Below are positions 25,412 through 34,623 of a stretch of DNA of 64,000 nucleotides, one piece after another. This DNA is from Mucilaginibacter sp. CSA2-8R (lineage in GTDB: Bacteria; Bacteroidota; Bacteroidia; Sphingobacteriales; Sphingobacteriaceae): assembly GCF_038806765.1 (NCBI RefSeq), contig NZ_CP152389.1, positions 2,914,001 to 2,978,000 on the forward strand, given 5' to 3'. Positions within the stretch are counted from its first letter, which is position 1. Each line of letters begins with the position of its first letter. The translations under genes were made by a program, and so were the position numbers. A model generated the notes under the pieces. The model was not told the DNA's origin. It did not search any database and saw nothing but the letters and a program-made list of their open reading frames with translations.

Positions 25412-27385
25412 ATGAACAGTCCTCATCTCAGAAAACTTTCGGGTGCCGGCATACTCGTAACCTTGGGTATCATCTTCGGCGACATCGGCACCTCGCCCCT
25501 CTACACCTTTCAAACATTGTTAAAAGAAGGCGGCCGCGCCGACCAGTTTCTGGTGCTGGGTGCCATTTCGTGCGTATTTTGGACGCTTACCCTACAAACT
25601 ACCTTTAAATACATCATCATTACCTTACAGGCCGACAACCGCGGCGAGGGCGGCATCTTTTCGCTTTTTGCCCTGGTGCGCCGTTATGGTAAAAAACTCA
25701 TGATTCCGGCCATTATTGGTGCCGGCACCTTGCTGGCCGACGGTATTATCACCCCGCCCATCTCGGTAACCTCGGCCATTGAGGGTTTAAGTTTGGTACC
25801 CTCGCTCAGCAAGCACTTTGTACCCGGCAACGATCTGATTTTAGGCATTGTGATAGGCATTATTTTTCTGCTGTTCATCTTTCAGCAGTTTGGCACCAAC
25901 GTGGTGGGCAAGGCTTTTGGGCCGGTAATGCTCATCTGGTTTATTATGCTGGGGTTTGTAGGCACTATGCAAGTGGCACATTACCCACAGATATTTAAAG
26001 CACTAAATCCCATCTATGCCTGGGATTTACTGACCCAGCACCCTAATGGTTTCTGGTTGTTGGGCGCAGTGTTTTTGTGTACCACCGGCGCCGAAGCGCT
26101 ATACTCCGACCTGGGCCATTGCGGGCGTAAAAATATACAGGTGAGCTGGATATTTGTAAAGATATGCCTGGTGCTTAACTACCTTGGCCAGGGCGCATGG
26201 GTATTAACCCAAAACAAATATCATACGTTTGAGGGCGTTAACCCATTTTTTGAAATTGTACCCCACGCCTTTTTACTGCCTGCCATTGGCATAGCTACAT
26301 TGGCTACCATTATTGCCAGCCAGGCGCTCATCAGCGGGTCGTTTACATTAATCAGCGAGGCCATGAGCATGAATTTCTGGCCACGTGTTACGGTGAAGTA
26401 TCCAAGCAATATCCGCGGACAAATCTATATCCCGAGCATCAACTGGATTTTATGCTTTGGATGTATCGCGGTAGCGCTTTACTTTAAAACGTCCGAGTCT
26501 ATGACGGCAGCTTACGGTTTTTCCATCACCATTGCCATGCTGATGACTACCGTGTTAATGTATTACTTTATGCGCTACGTAAAGCACTGGCCGGCCTGGT
26601 TGGTTATCATCATCCTGTGTGTGTTTTTGAGCGTGGAGTTCTCGTTCTTTGTGGCCAATGCGGTTAAAATCGTTAAACGGTTATTCTTCCTGGTGTTTGA
26701 GGTGGGATTAATTTTTACCATGTACATCTGGTACAAGGCCCGCAAAATTAACAACCGGTTCCTCAACTTTGTAGATCTTAAAGATTATATCCCGATGCTG
26801 CAGGCCATAAGCATCGACCAGGGCATCCCTAAGTTTGCTACGCATTTAATTTATTTAACCAAGGCCAACAGCAGCAAGCAGATTGAGCAAAAAATAATGC
26901 ACTCCATCCTGAGCCGCAAGCCTAAACGGGCTGACGTTTACTGGTTTGTACACATTGAACGTACCGACGAACCCTACACGCTCGAATACATGGTAGAAGA
27001 ACTGGAAGAAGATAAAGTGATTCGCCTGGAATTCAGGATTGGTTTTAGGATCCAGCCAAGGGTTAATGTGCTGTTCCGCAAGGCGGTTGAAGAAATGATT
27101 GCCCGCGGCGAACTGGACATTACCAGCCGTTATGAATCACTGAGAGGCTACAATCTGCCGGCAGATTTCCAGTTTGTTATTTTCGAGAAATTCCTGTCGT
27201 ACAATAATAACTTTAGCCTGAGCGAAGGTTTTATCCTGAACAGCTATTTTGCCATCAAACAGCTGGCTCAGGGCGACGCCAAAGCCTTCGGCCTCGACAC
27301 CAGCGAAACCCGCGTAGAAAAAATCCCGATGATTGTAAACCCGCTAAGCAGTCTTAAACTGAAACGGATTGAGGTTGGGAAGTGA
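25412..27385 (+). CDS. kup: KUP-family potassium uptake transporter
   Basis: This 657-aa protein has about 12 membrane segments in the first ~450 residues. It opens with the KUP signature GIIFGDIGTSPLYTFQTLL, has GEGGIFSLFALVRR and DGIITPPISVTSAIEGL, and ends with a ~200-residue cytoplasmic domain. It imports K+ with H+ at the inner membrane. Length and motif order fit the family. The promoter region looks unusual (sigma-54-like), so expression may be conditional. Confidence 0.95.
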   Translation: MNSPHLRKLSGAGILVTLGIIFGDIGTSPLYTFQTLLKEGGRADQFLVLGAISCVFWTLTLQTTFKYIIITLQADNRGEGGIFSLFALVRRYGKKLMIPAIIGAGTLLADGIITPPISVTSAIEGLSLVPSLSKHFVPGNDLILGIVIGIIFLLFIFQQFGTNVVGKAFGPVMLIWFIMLGFVGTMQVAHYPQIFKALNPIYAWDLLTQHPNGFWLLGAVFLCTTGAEALYSDLGHCGRKNIQVSWIFVKICLVLNYLGQGAWVLTQNKYHTFEGVNPFFEIVPHAFLLPAIGIATLATIIASQALISGSFTLISEAMSMNFWPRVTVKYPSNIRGQIYIPSINWILCFGCIAVALYFKTSESMTAAYGFSITIAMLMTTVLMYYFMRYVKHWPAWLVIIILCVFLSVEFSFFVANAVKIVKRLFFLVFEVGLIFTMYIWYKARKINNRFLNFVDLKDYIPMLQAISIDQGIPKFATHLIYLTKANSSKQIEQKIMHSILSRKPKRADVYWFVHIERTDEPYTLEYMVEELEEDKVIRLEFRIGFRIQPRVNVLFRKAVEEMIARGELDITSRYESLRGYNLPADFQFVIFEKFLSYNNNFSLSEGFILNSYFAIKQLAQGDAKAFGLDTSETRVEKIPMIVNPLSSLKLKRIEVGK

Positions 27386-27453
27386 GCGGATAAATAATGA
27401 TTGAATGCGTAAGTATCGGAAACAAAAACTATCGAGGTAATTAAACTCCTTTA

Positions 27454-27555
27454 TGTCAATTCGAGGATAACAAGAAATCTTGTTTGTAGCGGTAAGCAAC
27501 TTGTCCAATTACTTGCCGTGAGTATCAAGATTTCTCGTTATCACTCGAATTGACA
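27454..27555. repeat. Inverted-repeat element of ~100 bp after kup
   Basis: TGTCAATTCGAGGATAACAA at the left is mirrored by an inverted copy (TCGTTATCACTCGAATTGACA) ending at 27555, with further pairing inwards (AAGAAATCTTG / CAAGATTTCT). The core is ~35 nt. Half-copies lie near 19758, 24840 and 25100. It may also act as a terminator between the convergent genes. Confidence 0.6.
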
Positions 27556-27578
27556 GGTGGTTATATTGACTCATTCTC

Positions 27579-29531
27579 TCATTGCTTTACCACCGCTACA
27601 AATCCGCCGCGGGGCAGGCAGTCTATCTTAACGGGTTGGCCAGGAGTAACCGACAGCGTTTGTGTGTTAAACGATTTATCATTATCACCATCTTTAATGA
27701 TGGTCAATTTACCTTGTTTAGTTTTCAAAAAGCTGAGGCTAAACTGTAAGGTTTGCGCATTGTCCAACCCATTAAGTCCGCCAATATACCAGTTACTTCC
27801 GCTGCGGCGGGCGATAACCACATGGTTGCCGGGGTAACCGCTCAGCAGGCGGGTTTCGTCCCAGGCGGTGGGTACGGTTTTCAGAAAGTTTTTGGGGTCG
27901 TCGGGCAGGTCGTAAAAAGCCGAAGGACGGTCGGCAAAGTTTTGCAGAGCCGATTCAAACACTACCGATAAGGCCAGTTCGTGCCCGTATGAGGTAGTGT
28001 GCGGATGCTGGCTATTAGTAAACGTTACCGGGGTATAATCCATCGGGCCAACAACATTACGGGTAAAGGGCAGCGTGGTGTTATGAACCGCAGCTTTACT
28101 GGTTAATTCATCGTTATTATTATACCATTCGGCACCGCGCACCGCCTCAACGGTCATGAGGTTGGGGTACGTGCGCGACCATCCCCGCGGAATGGTAGCA
28201 CCATGAAAATCAACCATCAGGTGATGATCCGCCGCATCTTTCAATATCTCCAGGTATAGCTTCATCATGTCTTGCTGGTCGCCGGCAAAAAAATCGATCT
28301 TCACGCCATACACGCCAATTTTATTGAGCCACGCAAACTCCTTCAGCCGTTTCTCGCGGGTACGCATCCGGTCGATCGGCGTAGCGGTTGCCCACTCGGT
28401 AGTGCCAGAGTTATACCATAGCATAGGTTTTATACCTTTGGATTGGGCGTACTTTACGGCGTCTTCCATAGTGCCGCCGTTGGTCATCACGTCCCATTCC
28501 CAATCAATCAGTACATAAGGCCAAGTCATTTTCTCAGCCAGATCAACGTATTCCACTACCCGCTTATAATCTCTAGAACCATGGTTATAAGCCCAGTATA
28601 CCCACGCTACCGAACCGGGCTTTATCCAACTCGTGTCTTTTAACTGGTTGGGGTTGCTTACATCATTTATCAGAGTTGATTGCACCACTGTAGCCAGCGA
28701 CCCTAAAATGATAGTATGCCATTGCGATGCCCAGGGTAACGGAGCCATACCTCCCTGCTGGTTAAAGTCTTTACGTGGTTCGGGATAAGTAACTTTGTAA
28801 GTATTTAAGTCGGCGGCATTGATAAGCCGGGCTGCCGCATTCACTTCGCTATTACCAGCTTCGGATAGTAGGTAGTATACCTCCTTACCATTGGCTTTAA
28901 ACAATGCAGGATAGGCCCATTGCTGCGATTTGATACCTTTACCATCGGTACTGTACGGAAAAAACTCCTCATAAGCCGGGTCGTATTTTTGTATCCAGCG
29001 GGCCGTTTGCTGCGGAATATGGTAGGTAGTATACTCATCCTTTACATTAACCTGCGACATACCCGACGCCTGCAACTGGTACCTGAAAGCCACCCCATCA
29101 TTATATAACCTAAAAACAACCTGTAGTTGCTTACCCGCACCGTTGGCAAAGGTAAACGCCTGTTCGGTAGCTTCGTTGGTGCATAAGCTGCGTTTGCCGG
29201 TAAGCATACGGTAGTTCTCGCTCAGCCTTTTTACCCAACCAGCGTTTTTAAGGTCGATGTTTTTAAACTGCTGGTCGGCGGTTGAAAGGCCCAACTGGTT
29301 GTTCTGCATCACCGGCGCAAAACTACCGCCGTTTTTGTAATATACATCAAATGCTGCTGAGGCCGCAGAGTCATTGCCGGCCCGGTAATCATTGTGCAGT
29401 ACCACCTTTATTTTGCCATTCGGCGAGGTGAGCGTGAATGAGTTTTTTTTCTGTCCATGCGCCGTGTTGTAGCCCATCAGGCATAACAGGGCAGCAGCGG
29501 CTATGAAGGTTTTTTTAGGGGATATATTCAT
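27579..29531 (-). CDS. Glycoside hydrolase family 97 (SusB-like alpha-glycosidase)
   Basis: This 650-aa secreted protein (signal FIAAAALLCLMGYNTAHGQ) has the GH97 three-part layout: an N-terminal beta-sandwich (LTSPNGKIKVVLHND), a central TIM barrel (WPYVLIDWEWDVM, GVYGVKIDFFAGDQQDMM, MVDFHGATIPRGWSRTYPN, VEAVRGAEWY) and a C-terminal beta domain. GH97 enzymes are periplasmic alpha-glucosidases (inverting) or alpha-galactosidases (retaining). The Asp in VKIDFF at the nucleophile position would fit the retaining alpha-galactosidase type, but sequence reading alone does not settle it. It is downstream of two GH43 genes on the same strand. Confidence 0.85.
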   Translation of the reverse strand: MNISPKKTFIAAAALLCLMGYNTAHGQKKNSFTLTSPNGKIKVVLHNDYRAGNDSAASAAFDVYYKNGGSFAPVMQNNQLGLSTADQQFKNIDLKNAGWVKRLSENYRMLTGKRSLCTNEATEQAFTFANGAGKQLQVVFRLYNDGVAFRYQLQASGMSQVNVKDEYTTYHIPQQTARWIQKYDPAYEEFFPYSTDGKGIKSQQWAYPALFKANGKEVYYLLSEAGNSEVNAAARLINAADLNTYKVTYPEPRKDFNQQGGMAPLPWASQWHTIILGSLATVVQSTLINDVSNPNQLKDTSWIKPGSVAWVYWAYNHGSRDYKRVVEYVDLAEKMTWPYVLIDWEWDVMTNGGTMEDAVKYAQSKGIKPMLWYNSGTTEWATATPIDRMRTREKRLKEFAWLNKIGVYGVKIDFFAGDQQDMMKLYLEILKDAADHHLMVDFHGATIPRGWSRTYPNLMTVEAVRGAEWYNNNDELTSKAAVHNTTLPFTRNVVGPMDYTPVTFTNSQHPHTTSYGHELALSVVFESALQNFADRPSAFYDLPDDPKNFLKTVPTAWDETRLLSGYPGNHVVIARRSGSNWYIGGLNGLDNAQTLQFSLSFLKTKQGKLTIIKDGDNDKSFNTQTLSVTPGQPVKIDCLPRGGFVAVVKQ

Positions 29532-29619
29532 GAGATGTATTTTGATGGATTTTTTTTGATGTCACTGATTTTGTTTGATGTCACTGATTTTGTTTGAGTA
29601 ATTCTACTGCTCTTTCCCT

Positions 29620-29767
29620 CCCGTCATGCCGAATTTATTTCGGCATCCCACGCGCCAAGTAACGAACTTTTCCGGCAAGGCGGCATCCCACGTGCTAAGT
29701 AACGAACTTTCATAAAAAAGCGGTTAGCCTGTCCTGTGGGATGCTGAAATAAATTCGGCATGACGGG
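29620..29767. repeat. ~150-bp inverted-repeat element
   Basis: CCCGTCATGCCGAATTTATT at the left end and its complement at the right end (to 29767) form a stem of over 20 bp. The interior contains a direct duplication of CGGCATCCCACG-GT/CCAAGTAACGAACTTT type (near 29640-29670 and 29680-29711). A tandem copy of TTTGATGTCACTGATTTTG also lies just left, at about 29554-29595, upstream of the GH97 gene. Confidence 0.55.
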
Positions 29768-29794
29768 GTGGAGACAACCCAATGCATCTCATAA

Positions 29795-31879
29795 TCATGG
29801 CGTTACTTCCTTCCAGCTAAACACGGTGCCATCTTTCTTCCCAGGGAGGGTGCCGGGCCAGTCGGCGCCATATAGTTCGCCGGTGTTGGGGTTGAGGCCT
29901 ACAAAGCGGTTGGTGTGCAGCGATAGCAGCATACACTCGCCGCGCAGCATATCCTGCCACATAAATAGGCTGGCCGCGCTTTCTTGTTTAATGAGGCGCA
30001 CATCGGCCGCCATGCCCTGGCCGGTAATGGTGACAAAGCCGGTACCATTCATAGCCTGCAGCACTACCCTGCCATTACCTCGGTCGAGCACTTTAAAGGT
30101 ATAGGCGCTGTCTTTTTCGTCGGGGCGGTAAATGTGGCCGGGTACGAGCATGCCGTGCGTGTCGGCCCGCACCATGCGGCGGTCGGCCAGGTTGGTTAGG
30201 GTAATCGTTTTGCCGATGGGCAGGTTTTTAGAGCGGTCGGCCAGGGGTTCGTCCATCATAAATTTACTGAAGGCTGCATAGCCGCCCTCTTTACCCTGCG
30301 TGTTGTACGCAAAAAGGGCAAAGCGTGTGCCCTGAAACGTTTTAAGCTGGTAAGGCAGGCGTACGCTATCGCCCAGGCTTTCAAACTGGGTGCCGTTGGC
30401 GCTGTAGCTCAACTGGCTAATATCGTTATCAAAGTCGCCGTAGGCCCGTAGGCTTACTTTGGGCGATTTTAGCGGCTTATCAATAGTTTGATGCTTATAC
30501 TGGTCAAAAAAACGCAGGATGTACTGGTTGCCCTGGCGCAGCACTGCTACCCAGGCGTATGGGATGTTCATCAGTCCTAACCCGGCTATGTCGCCGTTTT
30601 TTAAGTGCGAAGCGTTGAGTACTACCGTAGCCTGGCTAACGGGACCAACGCCGCGCTGGGTAAGGGTGTTGTGCGCCCATAAAAAGTCTTTAGCCGGCAG
30701 GGTATGTAGCTGCAGTTCGCCGGGTTTAAGTTGCCAGTGGGTGTTAACGGGATTATGGTTCCATTGCCAGGCATCAGCCAAGTGTACCTGCCTAAAGTCA
30801 TCACTGCGCACGTAGGGGGCGTGCGGCGTGGCCGTATTGTTGGGTTTGTACCAGGTTTTGGGTGAACGGCCCAGGTTGCCCTCGATGCCAAAATACGGCC
30901 AACCGTCTTTCCAGGTAACCGGCGACAAGAATGTGGTGCGCCCTACCGAGCGAAAATCCATCATCGAAAATCCCCACCAGCGGCCATCAGGCATATCCAC
31001 AATGCCGCCCTGGTGCATGGGTATCGATTCCAGCAGTTGCCCGTTGCGTTTTACCGTGTTAATTTTATCATCAGGCGCGGGTACGGGCGTGCTCTGGCCT
31101 ATATCGTTAGTAAACCAGCCGAGCGAGGTGCCCATGGTTTCTTTGGCGCTGATGACGGTAGTTTCGTACGGGCCATAAATATTGGCCGACCGTGCGCACT
31201 GCAAACGGCCGCCATCGGCATTGGTGATGTAGTATTTGCCGTTTATCTTATAAATGTGGTTACCCTCGCCCATTGCCTGCGTGCGGTCAATGAGCAGCCT
31301 GTCGGTATTGGGCTCAAAGCCGCTCAGGTCGGGTTTCAGCTCAATCATCCTGATTTCGGTTTGCCCGTAAACAATGTAAATTTTGTTACTGTCGAATAGT
31401 ACCGAAAGGTCATAAATGGGCCGTTTAAGGTCGTGCTGTTTCCATGGGCCAGCTGGACTTTTAGAGGTAAATACCTGCAGACCGTGGCGGTTTATATTGG
31501 AAAAAATGTAAAACGTACCCTCGTGGTAGCGGATGCAGGGCGCCCAGATGCCTTGCCCGTAAGCCTCTTTGCCATTGCGCAGGTTAAAATCATCACTGTC
31601 ATCAAAACGGGGCATGGCGTAGCTCACCAGTTTCCAGTTCACCAAATCGGTTGAGTGCAGCACAGGCAGGCCGGGCACGCTGTGCATGGTAGTGCCGGTA
31701 ATGTAATATTCAGTACCTACCCGTATCAGGTCGGGGTCCGAAAATTCGTCGTAAAATAAAGGGTTGGTGTAGGTACCGTTACCATTGTCGGCCGTCCAGG
31801 ATTGTGCATGGGCTTTTTGTGTGGTAAAGACGCTGTGAATCAATAAGTATAACAGTAAGTATTTAAAGCGCATCATCAA
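29795..31879 (-). CDS. Glycoside hydrolase family 43 with extra C-terminal domain
   Basis: This 694-aa secreted protein (signal LLLYLLIHSVFTTQKAHAQS) has a GH43 five-bladed propeller in residues ~40-330: catalytic base Asp in YDEFSDPDLIRVG, pKa modulator Asp in YDLSVLFDSNKIYIVYG, and general acid Glu in MGEGNHIYKINGKYY. A concanavalin-like GH43 C2 domain follows (~370-560), then ~130 residues of beta-trefoil-like character (NLADRRMVRADTHGM ... FVGLNPNTGELYG), possibly a carbohydrate-binding module. Likely beta-xylosidase or alpha-L-arabinofuranosidase. It is 59 nt downstream of a second GH43 gene. Confidence 0.85.
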   Translation of the reverse strand: MMMRFKYLLLYLLIHSVFTTQKAHAQSWTADNGNGTYTNPLFYDEFSDPDLIRVGTEYYITGTTMHSVPGLPVLHSTDLVNWKLVSYAMPRFDDSDDFNLRNGKEAYGQGIWAPCIRYHEGTFYIFSNINRHGLQVFTSKSPAGPWKQHDLKRPIYDLSVLFDSNKIYIVYGQTEIRMIELKPDLSGFEPNTDRLLIDRTQAMGEGNHIYKINGKYYITNADGGRLQCARSANIYGPYETTVISAKETMGTSLGWFTNDIGQSTPVPAPDDKINTVKRNGQLLESIPMHQGGIVDMPDGRWWGFSMMDFRSVGRTTFLSPVTWKDGWPYFGIEGNLGRSPKTWYKPNNTATPHAPYVRSDDFRQVHLADAWQWNHNPVNTHWQLKPGELQLHTLPAKDFLWAHNTLTQRGVGPVSQATVVLNASHLKNGDIAGLGLMNIPYAWVAVLRQGNQYILRFFDQYKHQTIDKPLKSPKVSLRAYGDFDNDISQLSYSANGTQFESLGDSVRLPYQLKTFQGTRFALFAYNTQGKEGGYAAFSKFMMDEPLADRSKNLPIGKTITLTNLADRRMVRADTHGMLVPGHIYRPDEKDSAYTFKVLDRGNGRVVLQAMNGTGFVTITGQGMAADVRLIKQESAASLFMWQDMLRGECMLLSLHTNRFVGLNPNTGELYGADWPGTLPGKKDGTVFSWKEVTP

Positions 31880-31938
31880 ATAAATTATAGTTAAAAAAGC
31901 ATCAATAACAGCTTACTTTCCTTGCCAGGTAAATTTCA

Positions 31939-33537
31939 TTAGTGGTTGTACTGGTAACGAAAATAATCAACATCAATATAGCCGGCATCCTGCACGTTAT
32001 TAAAATTATAAATGGCCAATCGGTCGCCACGGTAGGATGCCCATTGTAACTGATAGGTTTCACCAATAGATTTAAACGTCTTACCATCAGTACTATAAGT
32101 GAAGTTACTTTTACCATCAAGCCCCCAAACGCTGCGCAGCCAAAGGGTATTGCCTTTGATGAAAGCGCCGCTGGTAACAGCATCCTTGGTAAAAAACTCT
32201 AACTGTTTACCCTGGCTGGTGCATATTATGCCCAACGCAGCATAATAAGGCGAACCAAAGTGCGACAGCCCTGCCCGTTGCCCGTTGGCCATGCCGCTCA
32301 GGTCGAGTTTTACCGTAGCCTCGTTGGCGGTGGCGCGGTAACTGCGTTGGGTAATGGTATTGCCGGCGTGCAGCAAATCGTTTTTGAGCGGCTTAAACGC
32401 ATGCAGCCTGAGCCAGCCCTTGCGTTGCGATAACGACCATTTACCAGCCCGGGGCTGGTAGTTCCATTCCCACTGGGAGCTCACAGTGGCAGCGCTAAAC
32501 TCGTCTGACGACTGCGGAACCACTTTTTGCGTGCCTTTTACCGGCATGGGTGCCTGCCAAACCATTTCGCCTATGCCGGCAGCGTTAGGTTTGCCGATGA
32601 TAGGCCAGCCGTTAAGCCAGGTAACGGGCAGCAGGCTCGCTACGCGGCCCGACCAGTCGCCCGAACCGTGGTGGATTAAAAAGTACCATCGGCCAGCCTG
32701 GGATTGCACGAGGCCGCCCTGGTTGGGCTCGTTAAACTGCGGCTGCCCCTCGCTCAGCTGCTGCGGGCCCTCATACGGCCCCCAGATGTTTTTGGCGCGT
32801 TCCATCATCAGCACCCGCACATTGTTGCGCACTTCGCTAAAAAGATGGTAATAGTAGCCGTTAATTTTATACAACTTGTTGGCCTCACTGCCGTGCGACT
32901 GATAAATCACTTTGTCGGATGCCCTGTCAATCGTGGCTCCATCGACCGACATTTTAAAAAGGTGGATTTTGTAGCTGTCGGCAAAATTGGTGCCCACCAG
33001 GTAGGCTTGCCCGTCATCGTCCCAAAAAGGGCAGCAATCGTCCCAGCCCTTCTCAGCCAGCACAGGTTTAAGCGGCGCCCAAGGGCCCTCGGGCCGCGTG
33101 GCTGACGTCATGAAATAGCCCTCGTCGGGGTCGCCAAAGTAAATCCAGAAACGGTTTTTATGGTAGCGGATGGCCCCGGCCCAAACACCCCGGCCATAGC
33201 GGTCCATCTGGGTATAATTCATGGCCGGCGATATGGTTGAAATATCATTAACCGCGTGGCTCAATATGCGCCAGTTCACCATATCCTTAGAGTGCAGAAT
33301 GACGAAGCCCGGGGAGTATTGAAACGTAGATGACACGGCGTAATAATCATTACCTACGCGGATGCAGTCAATGTCGCTATAATCGCCGGGCAAAACCGGA
33401 TTATGGTAAGTGCCGTCGCGCTGGTCGCCCCACTGCGTCCAGCTTCCCCATTGCGGTGCTGTAGGTTGGGTTTGGCTGAAGGTAGAGGTTTGCGACAAAC
33501 AAAGTAGAGCAGCGGAAAAGGCGATGTTACGGAGCAT
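31939..33537 (-). CDS. Glycoside hydrolase family 43
   Basis: This 532-aa secreted protein (signal NIAFSAALLCLSQTSTFSQ) has a GH43 catalytic propeller: Asp in PGDYSDIDCIRVG, Asp in CPFWDDDGQAYLVG and Glu in SHGSEANKLYKINGYYY. A GH43 C2 beta-sandwich makes up the last ~200 residues. It lacks the extra module of its neighbour. The two GH43 genes share strand and spacing and are probably co-transcribed. Together with GH97 and GH29 they suggest breakdown of side chains on plant hemicellulose or pectin. Confidence 0.85.
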   Translation of the reverse strand: MLRNIAFSAALLCLSQTSTFSQTQPTAPQWGSWTQWGDQRDGTYHNPVLPGDYSDIDCIRVGNDYYAVSSTFQYSPGFVILHSKDMVNWRILSHAVNDISTISPAMNYTQMDRYGRGVWAGAIRYHKNRFWIYFGDPDEGYFMTSATRPEGPWAPLKPVLAEKGWDDCCPFWDDDGQAYLVGTNFADSYKIHLFKMSVDGATIDRASDKVIYQSHGSEANKLYKINGYYYHLFSEVRNNVRVLMMERAKNIWGPYEGPQQLSEGQPQFNEPNQGGLVQSQAGRWYFLIHHGSGDWSGRVASLLPVTWLNGWPIIGKPNAAGIGEMVWQAPMPVKGTQKVVPQSSDEFSAATVSSQWEWNYQPRAGKWSLSQRKGWLRLHAFKPLKNDLLHAGNTITQRSYRATANEATVKLDLSGMANGQRAGLSHFGSPYYAALGIICTSQGKQLEFFTKDAVTSGAFIKGNTLWLRSVWGLDGKSNFTYSTDGKTFKSIGETYQLQWASYRGDRLAIYNFNNVQDAGYIDVDYFRYQYNH

Positions 33538-34623
33538 ATAAGTAATTGATGATTTTGATATTAAGCGTTATTTTTGATTTTTAGCTATCCTTTTTTATTT
33601 CTGAATCAGAATTTACAGAATTTTTGAATTTACAGAATGGCATTTTAGAACATAACCGGCAATTTTTTCAATTCACAATTCCACTCCGCTGCCAGAAGCC
33701 TCTTGGCTTGTGGATAAGCCAGATTATAACGCCGGATATGCCTATCCGCGGACCACAAGCCAGGAGGCTTGCGGCGGCGAAAAAAAACAGCCCCCTAAAT
33801 GGTATCCATTCGAAAGTATTGTTATCGGCATAATATCATTCAATTCTGTTAATCATAAAATTCAACAAATTCTGGTTCTTATAATGTTAGTCGGCGAGTG
33901 CAAGTGCATTAAACCCCTCCCTGCCCTCCCGAGGGAGGGAAGAATTGCGCAAGCCGTTATACTTTTTTTTTAAAGAAGCGCAGAGGCCCGCTGTTGCGCC
34001 CGGGCCAACGCAGGCCATGTGCGGCAGTGAGGTGATCGCAACAGCTAGGCCTTTTTGTTTCTTTTGTGGCTATGACAAAAGAAATAGCCCCTGCGGCGAT
34101 GAGCAGACTGCAGAAGGTTTATCCTTGCAAGCTTTAGTTTAAACCGCAGAATCAATAAATGTAACAAGCGGCGAATACGTCTTCAAGAGATTGCTTCGTA
34201 CCTCGCAATGACACGGCGGTTTTATTCACTCATTTTATCACTCACTCATTGGCTTACTCAACAAACTTGCACTAAAAAGGGGATAACGAAGCCCCACAAC
34301 CTCGCAAGTTTTCCTCCTACTGCCCCCAATTTAGCGCAAGTTTGATTTTATGTTTTGTAATTGCCTATCTAAACGCCTTGCAAAGAACTATTGCATGTTG
34401 CCTACTGCTGTACACCAATAATCACCAGCAACCTCAGCTAAAAATGCCTGATGAACACCGGATGTAGTTAAAACGTTTATCATCATCATGGTATGTTAAG
34501 CTGCAATTTATTAAAGGAACGGGTATGTTTACATTCAAATCTGGCATATTTTGTTAAACGCCGGACTATTTTACCTGGACATTGATTCACAATATTTTAA
34601 CTGCCTTTGCCTGCCGTTTTGAT
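33538..34623. repeat. 1.1-kb gene-free region made of repeats
   Basis: It contains ATTCTG-type repeats (33600-33640, 33840-33875); an 18-bp inverted repeat with one mismatch, AAGCCTCTTGGCTTGTGG (33696-33713) and its partner (33753-33770), around a 39-nt loop; a GC-rich element (33960-34140) with a hairpin TTTCTTTTGT-GGCTATG-ACAAAAGAAA (34057-34083); a half-copy of the CGTCATTGCGAGG element (34187-34213); and a TCACTCAT tract (34225-34253). The remaining 34260-34623 shows nothing definite. No ORF is credible. Confidence 0.5.
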
